A stretch of DNA of 64,000 nucleotides from Thozetella sp. PMI_491 (GCA_021432635.1 MU270068.1:414395-478394), one strand, 5' to 3'; shown: positions 36,020 to 47,413, counted from the stretch's first letter. Notes: generated by a model from the sequence alone, not told the origin. A program made the numbers and translations.

Positions 36020-38928
36020 TCACACCCCCCAGCGCCTTCCTAGGTGAATATCCCTGACTAACACCATACCGTCCTCGCCGGACTTGTCCTCCTCCTCCTT
36101 CCCTATCTCGCTATACGCGCCCCCCACCACCTCCTTGGCCTCTTTACCACCGACGTTACGGCCGACGAAAGGCATCACAGCGAGGCGCAGCACGCCTGCC
36201 CAGAAGCCGGCCACTACGTCGCGTAGCCGCCCGTCCGTCCCTGTCTGTTTGAAGTCCGGGAACGCGTTGGCCTCGAGCAACCAGGCGGTCCCTGCGGCGT
36301 CGACCAGGAAGTCTAACCCGAAAACCTCGAAGGCATACTCCAGGGGCTGGAAGTGTACCATCATGCCCCGGGCCGCCGCCTCGAACAGCTCGCCTGTCAC
36401 CTCGCAGATCTGGTTCTGGATCGATGAGTGCTGCTCCGCCGTGAGCGGCAGGTCTGCGAAGCGGTGTACCGAGCTAGCCTCTGCTGCGACAGCCGGGCCC
36501 TGCAGACACGTATTCGTGAGGTGCGCGTCTAGGTCGATGGGCTCGTCGTCAGCGCCGTCTAGCGATGCCGACGGGGGCTGGTAGGGTTTGGCCGCAAATA
36601 GCGCTAGCATATCACTGTAAACGTAGACCTTGAGGCTCCCTACGGCCAGGACGTACGTCCGGATGTGGAACTTGCGATTCCCGAGCTGCGGCAACAGCAG
36701 CGGCGGGTCGATATACGGTTGCGCAACGAAGTGGCGGAGATGAGACGCTGTGATGTAGTCCTTCTGCTCGTCGTCGTCATCTCCTGCTGCGCCTTGTCCT
36801 TGCTCGTCTCGGTCACCCTCGTCGCTATCGCTGTCTGGCGCTTCGGCCTCCCAGCCGTCGAATATGCCTTGGAGCTCATCTATAGTACTGAAGAGCCGGA
36901 TACCCTGACCACGATCGCTCATGCTCGGCTTCAAGATCCACCACTCCCGCTTGTCTGCTAGTGATGGGGCTGTGGTTTCTCCACTCGCCCGCGTGGTTGG
37001 GCTATCTGCAGTCGGGGCCTCGAGATCCGGTACGGCGTCTTCGCTAGTGAGTGCCGCTACAGTCTCGTTTCGCTCCAAGCTTGCCCGCAGGTCGAAGGCT
37101 TCAATGAGTGCGTCGTCGAGGAACTCGGCATAGTCTACCTCAAACGCCTCGCTCCGCTTTACATGGTGCTTCAGAACGGAGTCCGGATGCTTTGCGACCC
37201 AGGTTTCGACCGTCGCCGAGAGGAAATGCTTCCGGATGAGTGCCTTGCGGATCGTGTAGCTGTTGACGAGGGTGGTCTCGGCGTAGCGGTCTGCATAATC
37301 CCAGTCGATGGATTCGTATTGAGTAATTTGCAAAATTCTGGCTCCTGGGGACTGGACAAGGGACGCTAATGACACCTCTGCACCCTCAAGAGAACCCGGC
37401 GGGAGGCTTAGACGCGACCAGCCAGAGGAGGGAAAGAGTGCGTCCATGGCGGATAGGATGATAGGCTGTACGTAGTCGTCCTCGTAGTTGATGAGGGCAT
37501 AGAAATGGTCGGTAGTACGAGCTTCTGGCAGATCTGGTTCTCTAGGCTGCAGCGCAACGATAGGCTGAGACGCCGTCGGCGGCTCAGGGGCAACAACAAC
37601 ATCCGGCGTAAGGGGTGTCTCCCTACAAGAAAAAAAAAACAGTAAGAAGATGTCCGATACAAGCGCAAGAATTGCGGTAGAGTTCTGAGCAGATGTCTCT
37701 CTATTTCTAGATCGCCTCTATGCTCTATCTGGTGACATGGTCACCGAGTTGGAAGCTGTATACATCGATCGCATCCCAAATGCTCGTCCGTGCTATACAG
37801 TATGTCGGGGCCCTTTGTCCAAGGGTGGGCGGAATATAAAACTCACAGCTTCAACTCTTGGCCTTCCAACTGCGGAGCTGCATGCCAGAAGTTGGCCTTA
37901 AGGGGCGTCACGCTGCATCAAGAGTTAGCAAGATGTTCTAGTAACGTGCGGAAGGGAGCAGCAAAGGCTTACCTCGTGTGGCCCTCCTTGACGGCCCATC
38001 CGTCGTTCCCTGGTGGTGCGTCATCTACGCTCTTGTACACATCCGTGAAGCGCGGCGACCACTTGAAGTGCTTGTGCTTGTGCGGTACGTCAGCCGCAAT
38101 CGGCTCTCCCTGTGGTTCCTCGCTCCGTATCCTCTCCTCCTCCAGTACCTCGCCGTCCACGCTTCCCTCGACCTCGGTGAAGCAGCTGCCCTCGCCCCAG
38201 TAGTTCTGGAGCATGCCCGTCCACAAGACGCGGCCGTTCTCGACGTTCTGGATGAGCGGGACGTTGACGCTGTACAGGTCCACGGCACCCGGCTCAGTTG
38301 GCCACTGACGCCAGAGGGCCTCGATCACCCGCACGCTCTGCCGGCTGGCGGCGGCGATGACGTCGGGCTCATGGTTCCGGGTGAAGAAGGCATACGACAG
38401 CGCGATCGCCCGGCGCCGGCATAGGGCTGCCTCGAGCGCACCGCCTAGCGTCCCGGAGGACATGGCGAAGACGGCCGTCGAGTTGCGCCCGTAGTTGGGC
38501 CCGGAAACGACGAGGTCAATAGGGCCTCGATCTTGGAAGAAGTGGTACAGCCCGACCTGGACGCACGAGGCAGGCGTCCCATCCACGAGGATCCATTCCT
38601 CGGTCCCAGGCTGAGTGCTGGGGCGTGGATGCGTGGTGCCGTGATGGCCGGCGTCGTCATCAGACGCCGCGGCGGCCGCACCGTCCGGAGGTGCAGCGAC
38701 GCCGGAGCTGATGCCGGCAGCCGGGGCCGAGGCGGGAGGGGGCCGATAGTACGTCGGCTTCACCGTCTGGCCGATCATGTGCGCCTTCCCGATCCATGAG
38801 CGCTGAGTGTGCGGGAGGCAGACCGAGACGGTGTGGCCATGGGCCTGGAGCTCTCGCACCAGCGAGTGGACGTAGGGGGACGACTGCGGCGACGGTGGGC
38901 CGTCGTCGTTGACAACTAGAATATGCAT
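36020..38928 (-). CDS. PBY1: SurE domain - tubulin-tyrosine-ligase-like fusion protein (PBY1-like)
   Basis: Exons 38928-37973, 37912-37847 and 37622-36020 join in frame to 874 residues. Yeast Pby1 is the known protein with this architecture and associates with mRNA-processing bodies. The N-terminal SurE-like phosphatase domain (about 1-310) begins MHILVVNDDGP, carrying the metal-binding Asp pair, and has DLVVSGPNYGRNSTAVFAMSSGT, the SurE active-site region. An approximately 85-residue linker follows. The TTL-type ATP-grasp domain (about 400-870) has WWILKPSMSDRGQGIRLF (Lys about 572), an acidic Asp/Glu insert near 605-630, HIRTYVLAVGSLKVYVY, LDAHLTNTC and LLEANAFPDFKQTG. These are nucleotide- and metal-binding motifs. 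The SurE and TTL halves sit in separate long ORFs, but the 66-nt middle exon links them without a stop. Introns are 60 and 224 nt. Confidence 0.9.
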
Positions 38929-40043
38929 GGCGTGACGTGCAGGACCTAGGCAGCCAAAATTCTCCGATTTTGTGCTTCCTAGCTATGTGTCGAGCCTCAC
39001 AGATGCCTAAGGACGGCCGGGAGCAAGGACCGGGCAAGGATCAGAAAAAAAACTTCGAGGGCTCAACCGAGGGATTCGGTTGGAACAAGAGAAAAAGAGA
39101 CGTAAGCGGCCGGAGGGCGGCACGCGGACGCTCGGGCGATCCTTCTTTCTTCCACTCTGACCGAGTCTGACCGAGAAGCCGTTATAGAGCCCTTTCCGAG
39201 GCGAATGGGAAAGATATCTTGTCAAGGTCGAAGGTGGGCAAAAAAGGCACTAGGGGTCCGATGTAGGAAGGTTTTTGGGCTCCGTGATGTTTTGGCCCGG
39301 CGCAATGCGGGGGCGGGGGCCACAAAGACGGTCCTAGTCCGGGCCTGCCCGAGCCCCCCATCGATGTCGCCATAGGGCCATATGCCTTATTTGCCTTACC
39401 TTGGGCCCTGCTGTGTGCCCATTCCGTTTCCCGCTGGGCAGCATCGTTAGCAAGCCATCATCGGTGGAGTGAGATGCCGCCGTCTCGCGCCCAACGGTCA
39501 AAAATCCCCTCGGTTGGGCGGGACGGTCGACACAGACCAGTCATGGATACGCGCACACAGAAGGTCACAAGCAGAGGGAAGCATATAGTCTAATCCGGAT
39601 GTTTGCTATCTCATTCGCCTAAGCCCTGACATGGTATAAACCTAGCAAATGCGCACTCCTTTAGGATATCGAGAACGCCTGTTCGTAAGTCTCTAGCTCA
39701 GACCGTGCCTAGTCCATGAACGACCCTGTCTGTCGTTTCTCGTCCCTCGTCTCATACTCTAGCGGGCCCAGTGTCCGACAAGAACCCTACCGCATTCCTT
39801 AAAGCGGAAAGCAAGCGGACAAACCGCCCCCGTCTGGCGTATCCTCCTGGCGTCTGAGACGTACAGGGATGGGGGGCAGTGGGGGAGGCTAATTTGTTCC
39901 GAGTGAAATAAAATAAAATAAAAAGGAAAAGAAGAGCTCCACGAAGACCCTTACGCCGCGGTGACTCGAATGCGCAGTCGCGTCCTGGATCACAGCATAT
40001 GTGTGATGTGAGACCAGTTAAGAGGGCGCTATTTTCACCAATA
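38929..40043. other. Intergenic, promoter of the PBY1-like gene
   Basis: About 1.1 kb between the PBY1-like start and the 3' end of the next minus-strand gene. No supported gene. It has an A-rich run (AAATAAAATAAAATAAAAAG) near 39905-39924, downstream of the gene at 40044. Confidence 0.45.
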
Positions 40044-41478
40044 TCAAGCCTTAGGTCGCTTGGCCGATTCAAGCCCTGGGGATTGAGACTCGGCAGACCG
40101 CTTCTGGCCATGGCTCTTAGTCCGTGGCCATTGGCTGAAGGGGCTGGTGCTCTTGGGCTTCGATGTCTTGACCGGAGTGGCCTCGGATCCCGACTTGACT
40201 CCGTGACGCGTAGTCCGCTTAGTGGTCGGTGGTGAGACAGGCGCAAATCGAGGAGCCTTCGGGGTATCTGCCGTGGCGGCCGTCTCATTGGGGGTTCCAG
40301 GCATATCATGCTCATCGGCCACTTCTTCGGCAGTATCCGGCAACACATGGTCCTCGATATCCGTGGGTGCCTCTTCGTCGTCATGATCCATGCCAAAGTC
40401 TTCGTCCTTGCTCGTCGGGAAGAGCAGACGAGGCTTGATGGCGGAGCGGGTGAGAGGGCGACGGAGAGGAGACTCGACGGCACCTTCAAGGCCACCATCG
40501 CCGTCATCCAGTGCGTCACTAGGAGCACCGGACTCAGTATCCGAAAACTTGCGGAACTGCTTCTTGCCACGGCTGCGGGGGTCAACGTTAGCAACTTGGG
40601 ATCATAAAGTGGTGAATCGGACTAGACCGGATGGCAGGGTAAGAGAATAAAAAGGCTTACAAGACAATAAGCATGCCATCACTGCGACGAACAGCTTCTT
40701 CTACAGAGACCTTGCCTTCGCCGGGGATCGAAACGGTGTGGCGCTTGCTCCTGCGCGTTGCAGGCTCAGCCTGCACGATATGATCGCCGTAGAAAGGGTT
40801 CTCAGAGCTGGTATCCACCTCTGGGACGCGCTCATGCGAGTCTGTGAAAATCGTGATGGGCTCATCGACGCCATCGGCGGTGAAGCTGTCCAAGGTATAG
40901 TGGTTGGCGCGGGCCTTCTTGGAGGGCGGCATCACTTCGTCGTCACTGTGGTTGAAGAGGTTGCGTGAGATCATGGTAATGTTGGCGCGCTGTTGCTCCG
41001 TGGGCGGCTTCTGGGGGGTCTTGGCCGGTGTGGGAAGCATGCTGGTGGCTCTTGCCATCGCAGAGCGACCGCGGCGGGTGTCGGACTTGGAGGGGGTATC
41101 GGACGGGATGGGCAAGCCGAGGGCAGCGGCGGCGCTGGCAGTGCTCTCCGCCGTCAAGGAACCCGAGACGCGCCGTGAGCTGTCCATAGTAGCAGGCATG
41201 CGCTTCTTCTGGGGTGAGGTTGGAGGAGGCGAAGCCAGATCGGAGAAGTGATGCTGTTTCTTGCTCCTCGATCGCGGTGAACCGAGTGAGTGGCTGGAGT
41301 AATGGCGCGATGGGAGCTGCGGGGAGGGGGTGCGGTTGACCGCCCGCTTTTGTTGAAGGCGAGAAGACTTCCGTGGGGGGGAGTAAGGCTCGTAGGAATC
41401 CTCAAAGCCAAGGGCGGGAGCCGGTGGGGTGTGAATCTCGGTCGACGCCGTCGGCGTGGTCACTGTGACGGCATCCAT
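40044..41478 (-). CDS. Unidentified Ser/Pro-rich nuclear-type protein with many CDK-like sites
   Basis: Exons 41478-40661 and 40572-40044 give 448 residues, ending SAKRPKA. I do not recognise the family. It is largely disordered and rich in Ser, Thr, Pro, Lys and Arg. It has many minimal CDK sites: SPPRK, TPSP, SPRSR, SPQKK, TPAKTPQKP, SPLRR and TPVKTSKPK. Basic clusters (SRSKKQ, KKAR, RRSKRH) suggest nuclear localisation. The most ordered-looking block is at the splice junction: RRSKRHTVSIPGEGKVSVEE, then AVRRSDGMLIVFRGKKQFRK. Another is ISRNLFNHSDDEVMPPSKKA. An acidic segment follows (EDFGMDHDDEEAPTDIED). It is divergent from DUO1, and the shared promoter has Swi4/6-like boxes. A cell-cycle or chromatin role is inference only. 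Confidence 0.8.
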
Positions 41479-42364
41479 TGTGGAGGAGCTGGGATGTCAC
41501 CAGGCGACAATCTGTATCCAAATCACTCCTACGAGGGAGGAGGTGACAGTTGGGTGAGAGCAAAGTGAACGGGACGGCTTGGTCACAACAGAGGTGCACC
41601 CAGATCCAAGGTCATAGAGAGGGGCCACCAATAGCTTCGTTGGCGTCGCCGTTGGGATGGAGTCCAGGCGGAGAGGAGTACACGGGAGGCTGAAGGTAGA
41701 GATATCGTCGGCGACGGCGAGAAAGGCGGACACGACGACAGGGCGTCCCGAGTTCAGATGGCAAGGCCGGCTCAGGTCGATGACGGAATGCGCGGGAAGT
41801 CCAAAGCTCAGGAGGACGAGCAGGACGACTGCGACGGTGACGATGGCGGTGAGGTGAAAAAAAACCAAGCTAGGGGAAACAAATTACTATGCAGGGACTT
41901 GTGCTGAATACTCCCAAAAGCATCAACACGAAGGACCGGAATCCAGAGTACTAAAAGATGTGCAATGGGGTATCGTGGGCGCTTGTGCAGAGGGTTGGGT
42001 TTGGATTGAGGAGAAATGCAGAACGGGAGAGGCTGGGGCCCATCGCCAGAGATTTGGGCGGTCCTAGCGACGCCCCAGCCCCCCCATTGGCCTACCCCTG
42101 CCCTTTGTTGCCCATCTAAATTGCGACGCGAAACCCCGACACGAAAATTCGCGCGATCGGGCGGAGACCCGCGTCTACCCCACTTTTCTAGATGCCCCTC
42201 CAACATGCACGGATGCCACCGCACATGGGGCCACACAAACACACATCCCACAGCGTCATCCGGTCAGGTTTGCCGGCCTCTCGAAACCGGTCTCTCTACG
42301 GCCAAACGGCACCGCATCATCGGGCGATCCTAAACGACTCTACGTCAGACCACGACACGTCACG
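41479..42364. promoter_or_regulatory. Divergent promoter, unknown protein / DUO1
   Basis: This is 886 bp. It contains ACGCGAAA (CRCGAAA core at 42127-42133) and CACGAAA (42140-42146), followed by TTCGCGCG. These match the Swi4/Swi6 cell-cycle-box consensus and an E2F-like core. They lie about 220-240 bp upstream of the DUO1 start. Confidence 0.5.
42127..42146 (+). promoter_or_regulatory. Pair of SCB-like boxes (CRCGAAA)
   Basis: CGCGAAA at 42127-42133 and CACGAAA at 42140-42146, same orientation, 13 nt start to start. In yeast, CRCGAAA is bound by SBF at G1/S genes. Function here is inferred from sequence match only. Confidence 0.4.
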
Positions 42365-43127
42365 ATGGAGGATGACAGCATAGACGAGCCCAGCCAGGAG
42401 GAGAGCTTCTTCTCCTCCCCGACCCAGACACCTTCTAAGAGGCCCCCGCATTCCGAGCAGCCCAAGACCCCAACCAATCAAAACTCGCGATTCGATGCGG
42501 AAGAGGCTCGGGAGGCCGCACTGCAAAGAGAGCTAGAAGGGGTGCGCAATATCAATGAAGTCATCGAGGGGGTCATCGAGACCCTGGAGGGGGCTAAGGG
42601 GAACATGGGGGTATGTCCTGCGGCCGCATAACTGCCCTCGTTCCGAAAAGCCGCATCGCTAACCGGGCTTGTCGGCCCAGACTGTAGCCAAGACAGTCGG
42701 CAACGCCTCGACGCTTCTCAACACGTGGACACGCATCCTTTCGCAGACGGAGCACAACCAACGCCTGATCCTCAACCCGGGCTGGAAGGGAGCGACGCAG
42801 GATCTGCTCGACGTGGAGAACGAGGCCGCCTCGCAGCAACAAGAGGCCGCGCGCAGGGCCGCCGAGGCGGAGCGCCGGCGGGAAGAGGCCAGGAGGAAGG
42901 CGGAGGAGGAGGAGAGACAGAAACAGGCGCCCGCGCCCACGCGGGGAGCCGTGCGCGGGACGAGAGCCCGTGGCAGGGGTATCGCTCGAGCAGGGAGCAC
43001 CAGCACCGGCACCAGCACCGGCACCAGCACCTCCACATCCAATATCCCCAGTGCCAGGACCGTCTCTGGCATAGGAAGGGGTTTCGGCAGCACGAGGGGG
43101 AGAGGAAGAGGCGCTCGGCAATCATGA
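42365..43127 (+). CDS. DUO1: DASH complex subunit Duo1
   Basis: Exons 42365-42610 and 42681-43127 give 230 residues. Duo1 is a subunit of the fungal DASH/Dam1 complex, which couples kinetochores to spindle microtubules. The core, about residues 45-130, contains ELEGVRNINEVIEGVIETL, then NASTLLNTWTRILSQTEHN and LNPGWKGATQDLLDVENE, the characteristic helical family signature. The splice sits between GNMG and TVAKTV. A highly charged helix follows (about 130-170, EAERRREEARRKAEEEERQ), probably coiled coil or a single alpha-helix. The last 60 residues are Arg/Gly- and Ser/Thr/Gly-rich (STSTGTSTGTSTSTS, RGRGRGAR), which could contact the acidic microtubule surface (inference). The acidic N terminus has SPTQTPSK CDK-like sites. 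The intron is 70 nt. Confidence 0.93.
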
Positions 43128-44150
43128 GCGATGGTCTCGGCCATAAACCTGGCCCACGAGCGACCTCGGTCCATTGCTCTCTCTATTTCGGCCGGTTGAG
43201 ACGCATTCCTCCGTTTCACCACCGCAGATGTCTCGGCGATGTCTAAACGGGACTTCCAAAGCCACATTTCATCAGGCCCCCGTACAAGAGAGAAGAGTGC
43301 ATACTTAGTACACAAAGCACTGAGGCCCAAGGTCCCATCAAAGGGCAGTCGGCCATGCGACCCATGGATGACACAAGATGCTCCATATTTCACATAACGC
43401 CGCCGCAAACACTCTGGCATGGCTTGATATTCTGAGCAGACTTGTTACCCTGGACGATTATATAACTGCTTCGGGAATAAGTTTCTAGGCGGAAAGACTC
43501 GAGCTGCGTAGAATGTTGTTGATAGTGACAAAGTAGAACAGACAACTCGGGATGTGAACCCATGTGCTCGACTCACAGACAACCATCGGCCATCGTGGAT
43601 AAAGCCGTTGGCTGGTTATCTCAATAGTTAATAGTTGGAAGCGAGGCGGCTCGAGCAGCGCATGTCATCAAATTCTCCACATTAATTTCCCTTGAGAACG
43701 TAAGGATTATGCCAACATGAAAACCCGTATTTCGATTCTACCCACTGGACCAATATACTGCAGGATAAGTCAATCTGCAATGGCACCGGTCCCAAGCCTT
43801 GTCTACCTAGGCTAAACTATTGCTACACGGAGCTTATGATAGAGAGGCCAGCAACCATAAGCACTCGTAGGATCAAATATCTGAGGGTCTGAAAAAGCAG
43901 GCCCATCCATGACACCAATTAATAAGTGATAGGCTATCGCCGTTTCTTGTTTGAAAGTCCTGGCCATTTCGTTCCATCCTGGTGGTACCAGGGCAGGCAG
44001 ATCATGTCCAAAGCCTTGCACAAATTCAAGCAACAAACCACTATGGCTATCCCTACGGACCGCTGCCATCCCCACCGCGAGCCCCAAAGGCGTCTTTAAC
44101 CTAGTGGCCGGTTTATTCTGAAACCTAGCCACCTTGAGTGCGGATATCCT
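43128..44150. other. Intergenic, AT-richer, no gene seen
   Basis: About 1 kb between convergent DUO1 and the Cys-rich protein. The part at 43430-44100 is noticeably richer in A/T than the neighbours, with many TpA steps. ORFs on both strands (for example 43812-44132, minus) have no recognisable features. Confidence 0.4.
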
Positions 44151-45337
44151 CTAAGTCCCGCGTGTTGGTACATTCGGTGGCGAGCCGAAAGGGGGCTGAG
44201 TGAGTTGGTGTGGCTCGTGCTCTAATGAACTTTCGGGGATTCCTTCATAGCCTATTGGGACTTGCTGTACACTCAGGCGACTGAGATGCCTTGCTGCGGC
44301 TGCCGTGGTGGCGTCTAGTTCTGAGTATCTATGCGGATTGCTCCCTCCCTCCGCCGCTGCCTGGTAGGTGGTCACGAATGCTTTGAACGCGGCGAAATCC
44401 TGCATGCTAGGCACGTGGGTGCTCGGAGTCGTCAGCGTCGGCGCAGCGGAGCCGGGCATGAAGCTCAACGGCCGCCCCGAGACGCTCAGAAGGCTGGGCT
44501 CAACCTGGCTTGCAGAATGTTCGAGGAAGGCATTCTTGCGTTTGATGGCTTCGTGCTTTCTACGGAGGCAGAAAAGAGCACCGCAGAGGGCAAGGATTGC
44601 CGCGCCCAGCCCGGCACCAACGCCGGCTAGCGCAGCGACTGGCGGGCCCTCGGCGGGTGTGGCTGTTACTGTCGCCGTCTGGACCACGACAACTGATGAT
44701 TGAGTCGTGACGGACACGGCATATTTGGTCCCACAGCAGGTTAAGTTGTTGCGCCCACAGCAGAACTTGGAATTTATCAGTTATTTCTCAGCAACTAGGT
44801 AAGGGACATGGCGAGAGGCTCGAGGGAGGTCTTGAGAGTAGAGGCCCTCACAGAAGCCATCCCAGGAAGGGGATTAAAAACACAGGAAATACTTACAGTC
44901 CCATCTGTGCAAGGGGTCAGTTCCACCGTGCCATTCGCGGAGCCTCCAGACTAGGAGCTGAGGTGAGCCAACGTGCATGTATTAAAGCAGCCACGGTTCA
45001 CACCGACACTCACCTTGGGATCCGTGCAAACCGGGACGCATGCCGGGCTTTTCCATTCTTTATCTGTGCAGTATTCCCGCTGCACAATACCAGCCCGCAG
45101 GCAGAGGCCACTCTGCGCACAGAGATCTCTCGTGTCCGGGTCTCCATCCAGTAAGCAACAGCTGGAGTACACACCCTGCTGTTGAATTCCTAGTTTGTTG
45201 CAGGGAACATAGCTGTCGTTGGGCGCAATCGTGATTCCGTCGGGAGCATAGCATGTCACCTCGGCGGCTTGGCACTGCAGCAAGTGGCTGGCCAGTATCG
45301 CAAGCAGGGAGAACAGGGCTGCGGAGCAGCGAGGCAT
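44151..45337 (-). CDS. Cys-rich secreted/single-pass cell-surface protein
   Basis: Exons 45337-45014, 44950-44897 and 44765-44151 give 330 residues. A signal peptide (about 1-25, LFSLLAILASHLLQCQA) precedes an ectodomain of about 120 residues with many cysteines: VTCYAPDG, VPCNKLG, SSCCLLDGD, DLCAQSGLC, CVPVC, TPCTDGT, FCCGRNNLTCC. Next comes a Thr/Val-rich stalk (QSSVVVVQTATVTATP), one membrane span (VAALAGVGAGLGAAILALCG) and a basic stop-transfer (RRKHEAIKRK). The cytosolic tail is about 135 residues. I have seen this Cys pattern (SSCC...CCG...TCC, then TM) in uncharacterised ascomycete proteins, some called WSC/Mid2-like wall sensors. A sensor role is inference. Two introns (63 and 131 nt) lie within the ectodomain, and both junctions fall between codons. 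Confidence 0.82.
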
Positions 45338-47413
45338 GGTCGCGAGGGCGAAAACGACAGACTTTCGATAGAGGGCAGATCGATACTTATTCCAGATATA
45401 TGGTGATGACCTGCCAGAGTTTGACCCACAGGATCATGAGGAGCACGAGGGCCGACAATAGCGAGGTGACGGTCGTGCAACTCCACATACCTAATAACAC
45501 GAGCTGTCTCCGGGAAGGGGGGGTGGTGCATGGCTGCTCCGGGCGCTGCGCCGTAAAGGGGCTACGGAAAATAAAGAGGCATTGTCGACGACACCAACGA
45601 CGCGGGATACCGTGTGGGTGCATCTAGGGGTACTAACATGATCGGCGCGATCTGTTACGTCTTGAGCTTCTTTCCTGGATAAATGCCCACACGGCCGTTG
45701 GCAGAACCACGGAGCCAGCATCGATACCACATGATCGGATCGCGAGTCGGGTAGCGATGAAACCATCAAGGATGACAGCCGAGATAACGGCGGCGATCCT
45801 CACGGTCGCGAGAGAGGTTGGGAGGCCAGTTGGGTGCGCTGGGGCGGCCGCCTCGAGATGCCGTGCTTCTCCTTGCTCTTCCCGTGATTCCGGGCATAGC
45901 GAGGGAGAAGGCTGTCGCACTGGGCGCCAATTGTGGTAAAGGGGCGAGCAGTGTGTATCGGTGTGTGGAGGGGTTATCAAAATATCAAAGTTGTCTCCTC
46001 GGCGGCGCAGTCTCATGCGCTCGGAAACACAATTCCACCACATAGTTGTCAGCCCTGTCAGGTCGCAACTTATCCTTCAGGCCAAAACGGGATGCACAAC
46101 ACCGGTATTTTTGGGGTTTCGAGGGACTAGGACGCTTGAGACTATATTTCCACGAGTAGACTTTTACTTTTTATGAACAAGTGCATTCTATTGTTCCCAG
46201 GTTGGCATGCAGTTCGCAGCGTCGTCAACAAGCCTAGTGTCGTGCAGAATAACGTCGGAACATTGTAATGACGTTTTTATCCGTCGCTTGTAGTTGTTCA
46301 TTGCGGTCAGATCTACAGAGGCACGTCATTGGCAGCGGCAGTGGCTCACCACAGCTTGGCGACTCCTCGTGTAGAGTAACATCCCTAGTAATTAGTTATG
46401 ATCAGAGCTCGAGTAAAAAAGTGAACCTTCGAGACCAGTATACTGCTGAGCATCCTCCCAGGGCTATGGTACGTAATCCTTTTACGGTTTGGCCTGATTA
46501 GGAGTCTACTTGCACTGGTATAGAACTTAGTATATCGTGTTTAGGGCACAGTGAAGAGCGCGAGGTTCATACATTTAACCTAAATATTTGCTCACGAGAG
46601 GCGGTTGTAACCCGACGGGTATATTGGATTATTAGCGAGGGTATGGAACGACCTACAGGGCTGTCTTGATCCTGTCGACGCAACTATAACATTGGGGAAA
46701 GTCCCGGGGAAAGCCCTGGATCTTGGTTCGCTTAAGCATGTCGGGAGTTCGCAGGGGGTTTGGGGCGCCTATGAAGCAGAGTGGGCCTGCAGACCCCCTT
46801 GTCATTGTTGAGTATTACAGAGGCATAGCTGCGGAGCCCGCATACAACCCCACAGTCGATCGATGGCCCGCAAGGGGATCTCCACGAGGCCGAGGCTCTA
46901 GCGGCCAAGGAGGTATACCTATTCGAGCATATTTGTAGACCCCAGCAGGGTTTTAGTCCGCCCGATGGGATGGTCCTTTGTTGGATTGCTTTTCCACGTA
47001 TCCCGAAATTTGCCGTTACAGATTTACAGCCGTCGCTCTTGTGGCAGCCCAATTCCCGGGGTTCCGTTGCACTCCAAAGCTTGGCGCTTGAACATGTCAT
47101 CAAAATTCGAACGACCGACCGACCGACAGATGCCCTAGCCCGGCGGTCTTGAGAGAAAAGGGAAAGGAGGACGGCGAAGGTGCGATGCAAAGTAGCACTC
47201 CGCACCAATCCCTGGCCTCCTTTCCTTGGTTGCGACGGCACCCAACCTGCCGACGTGCGGAGGAGGGGGAGGGAGGAGAGGACTATAAATTCAGCTTAAA
47301 TTCGACTAGATGAGAGCGAGGCCTGCCTCGGTCTACAAGTAGTCTCTGTACTAGTCGGGTGGTCTCTGACCAGACTTGTCTTGTCTTGCAACCAGCTGCC
47401 TTAGTCGCCTAGC
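45338..47413. other. Intergenic, shared upstream of two secretory-pathway genes
   Basis: This is 2.1 kb between the divergent Cys-rich protein and the pectin lyase. The stretch at about 46050-46680 is AT-rich with many TpA steps and no gene. A short tandem CGAC repeat occurs near 47108-47125. It includes a TATA box at 47284 and CCGGGG near 47056, a match to the CreA site SYGGRG. The minus-strand ORF at 45633-46043 is unsupported. Confidence 0.45.
47284..47289 (+). promoter_or_regulatory. TATA box of pectin lyase
   Basis: TATAAA within GACTATAAATTCAGC, 125 bp upstream of the start codon. This is a plausible distance for an inducible secreted-enzyme gene. Confidence 0.6.

Noticed and set aside
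43520-43610. Possible tRNA on the minus strand (GGGTTCACATCCCGA T-arm-like)
   Set aside because: A T-arm-like sequence and a partial acceptor-stem match (GATAACC/AGTTGTC) exist, but no convincing D arm or anticodon arm forms. At best a decayed relic.
47105-47130. CGAC tandem repeat as an operator array
   Set aside because: Only three to four short units and no known factor matches; probably a small tandem duplication.
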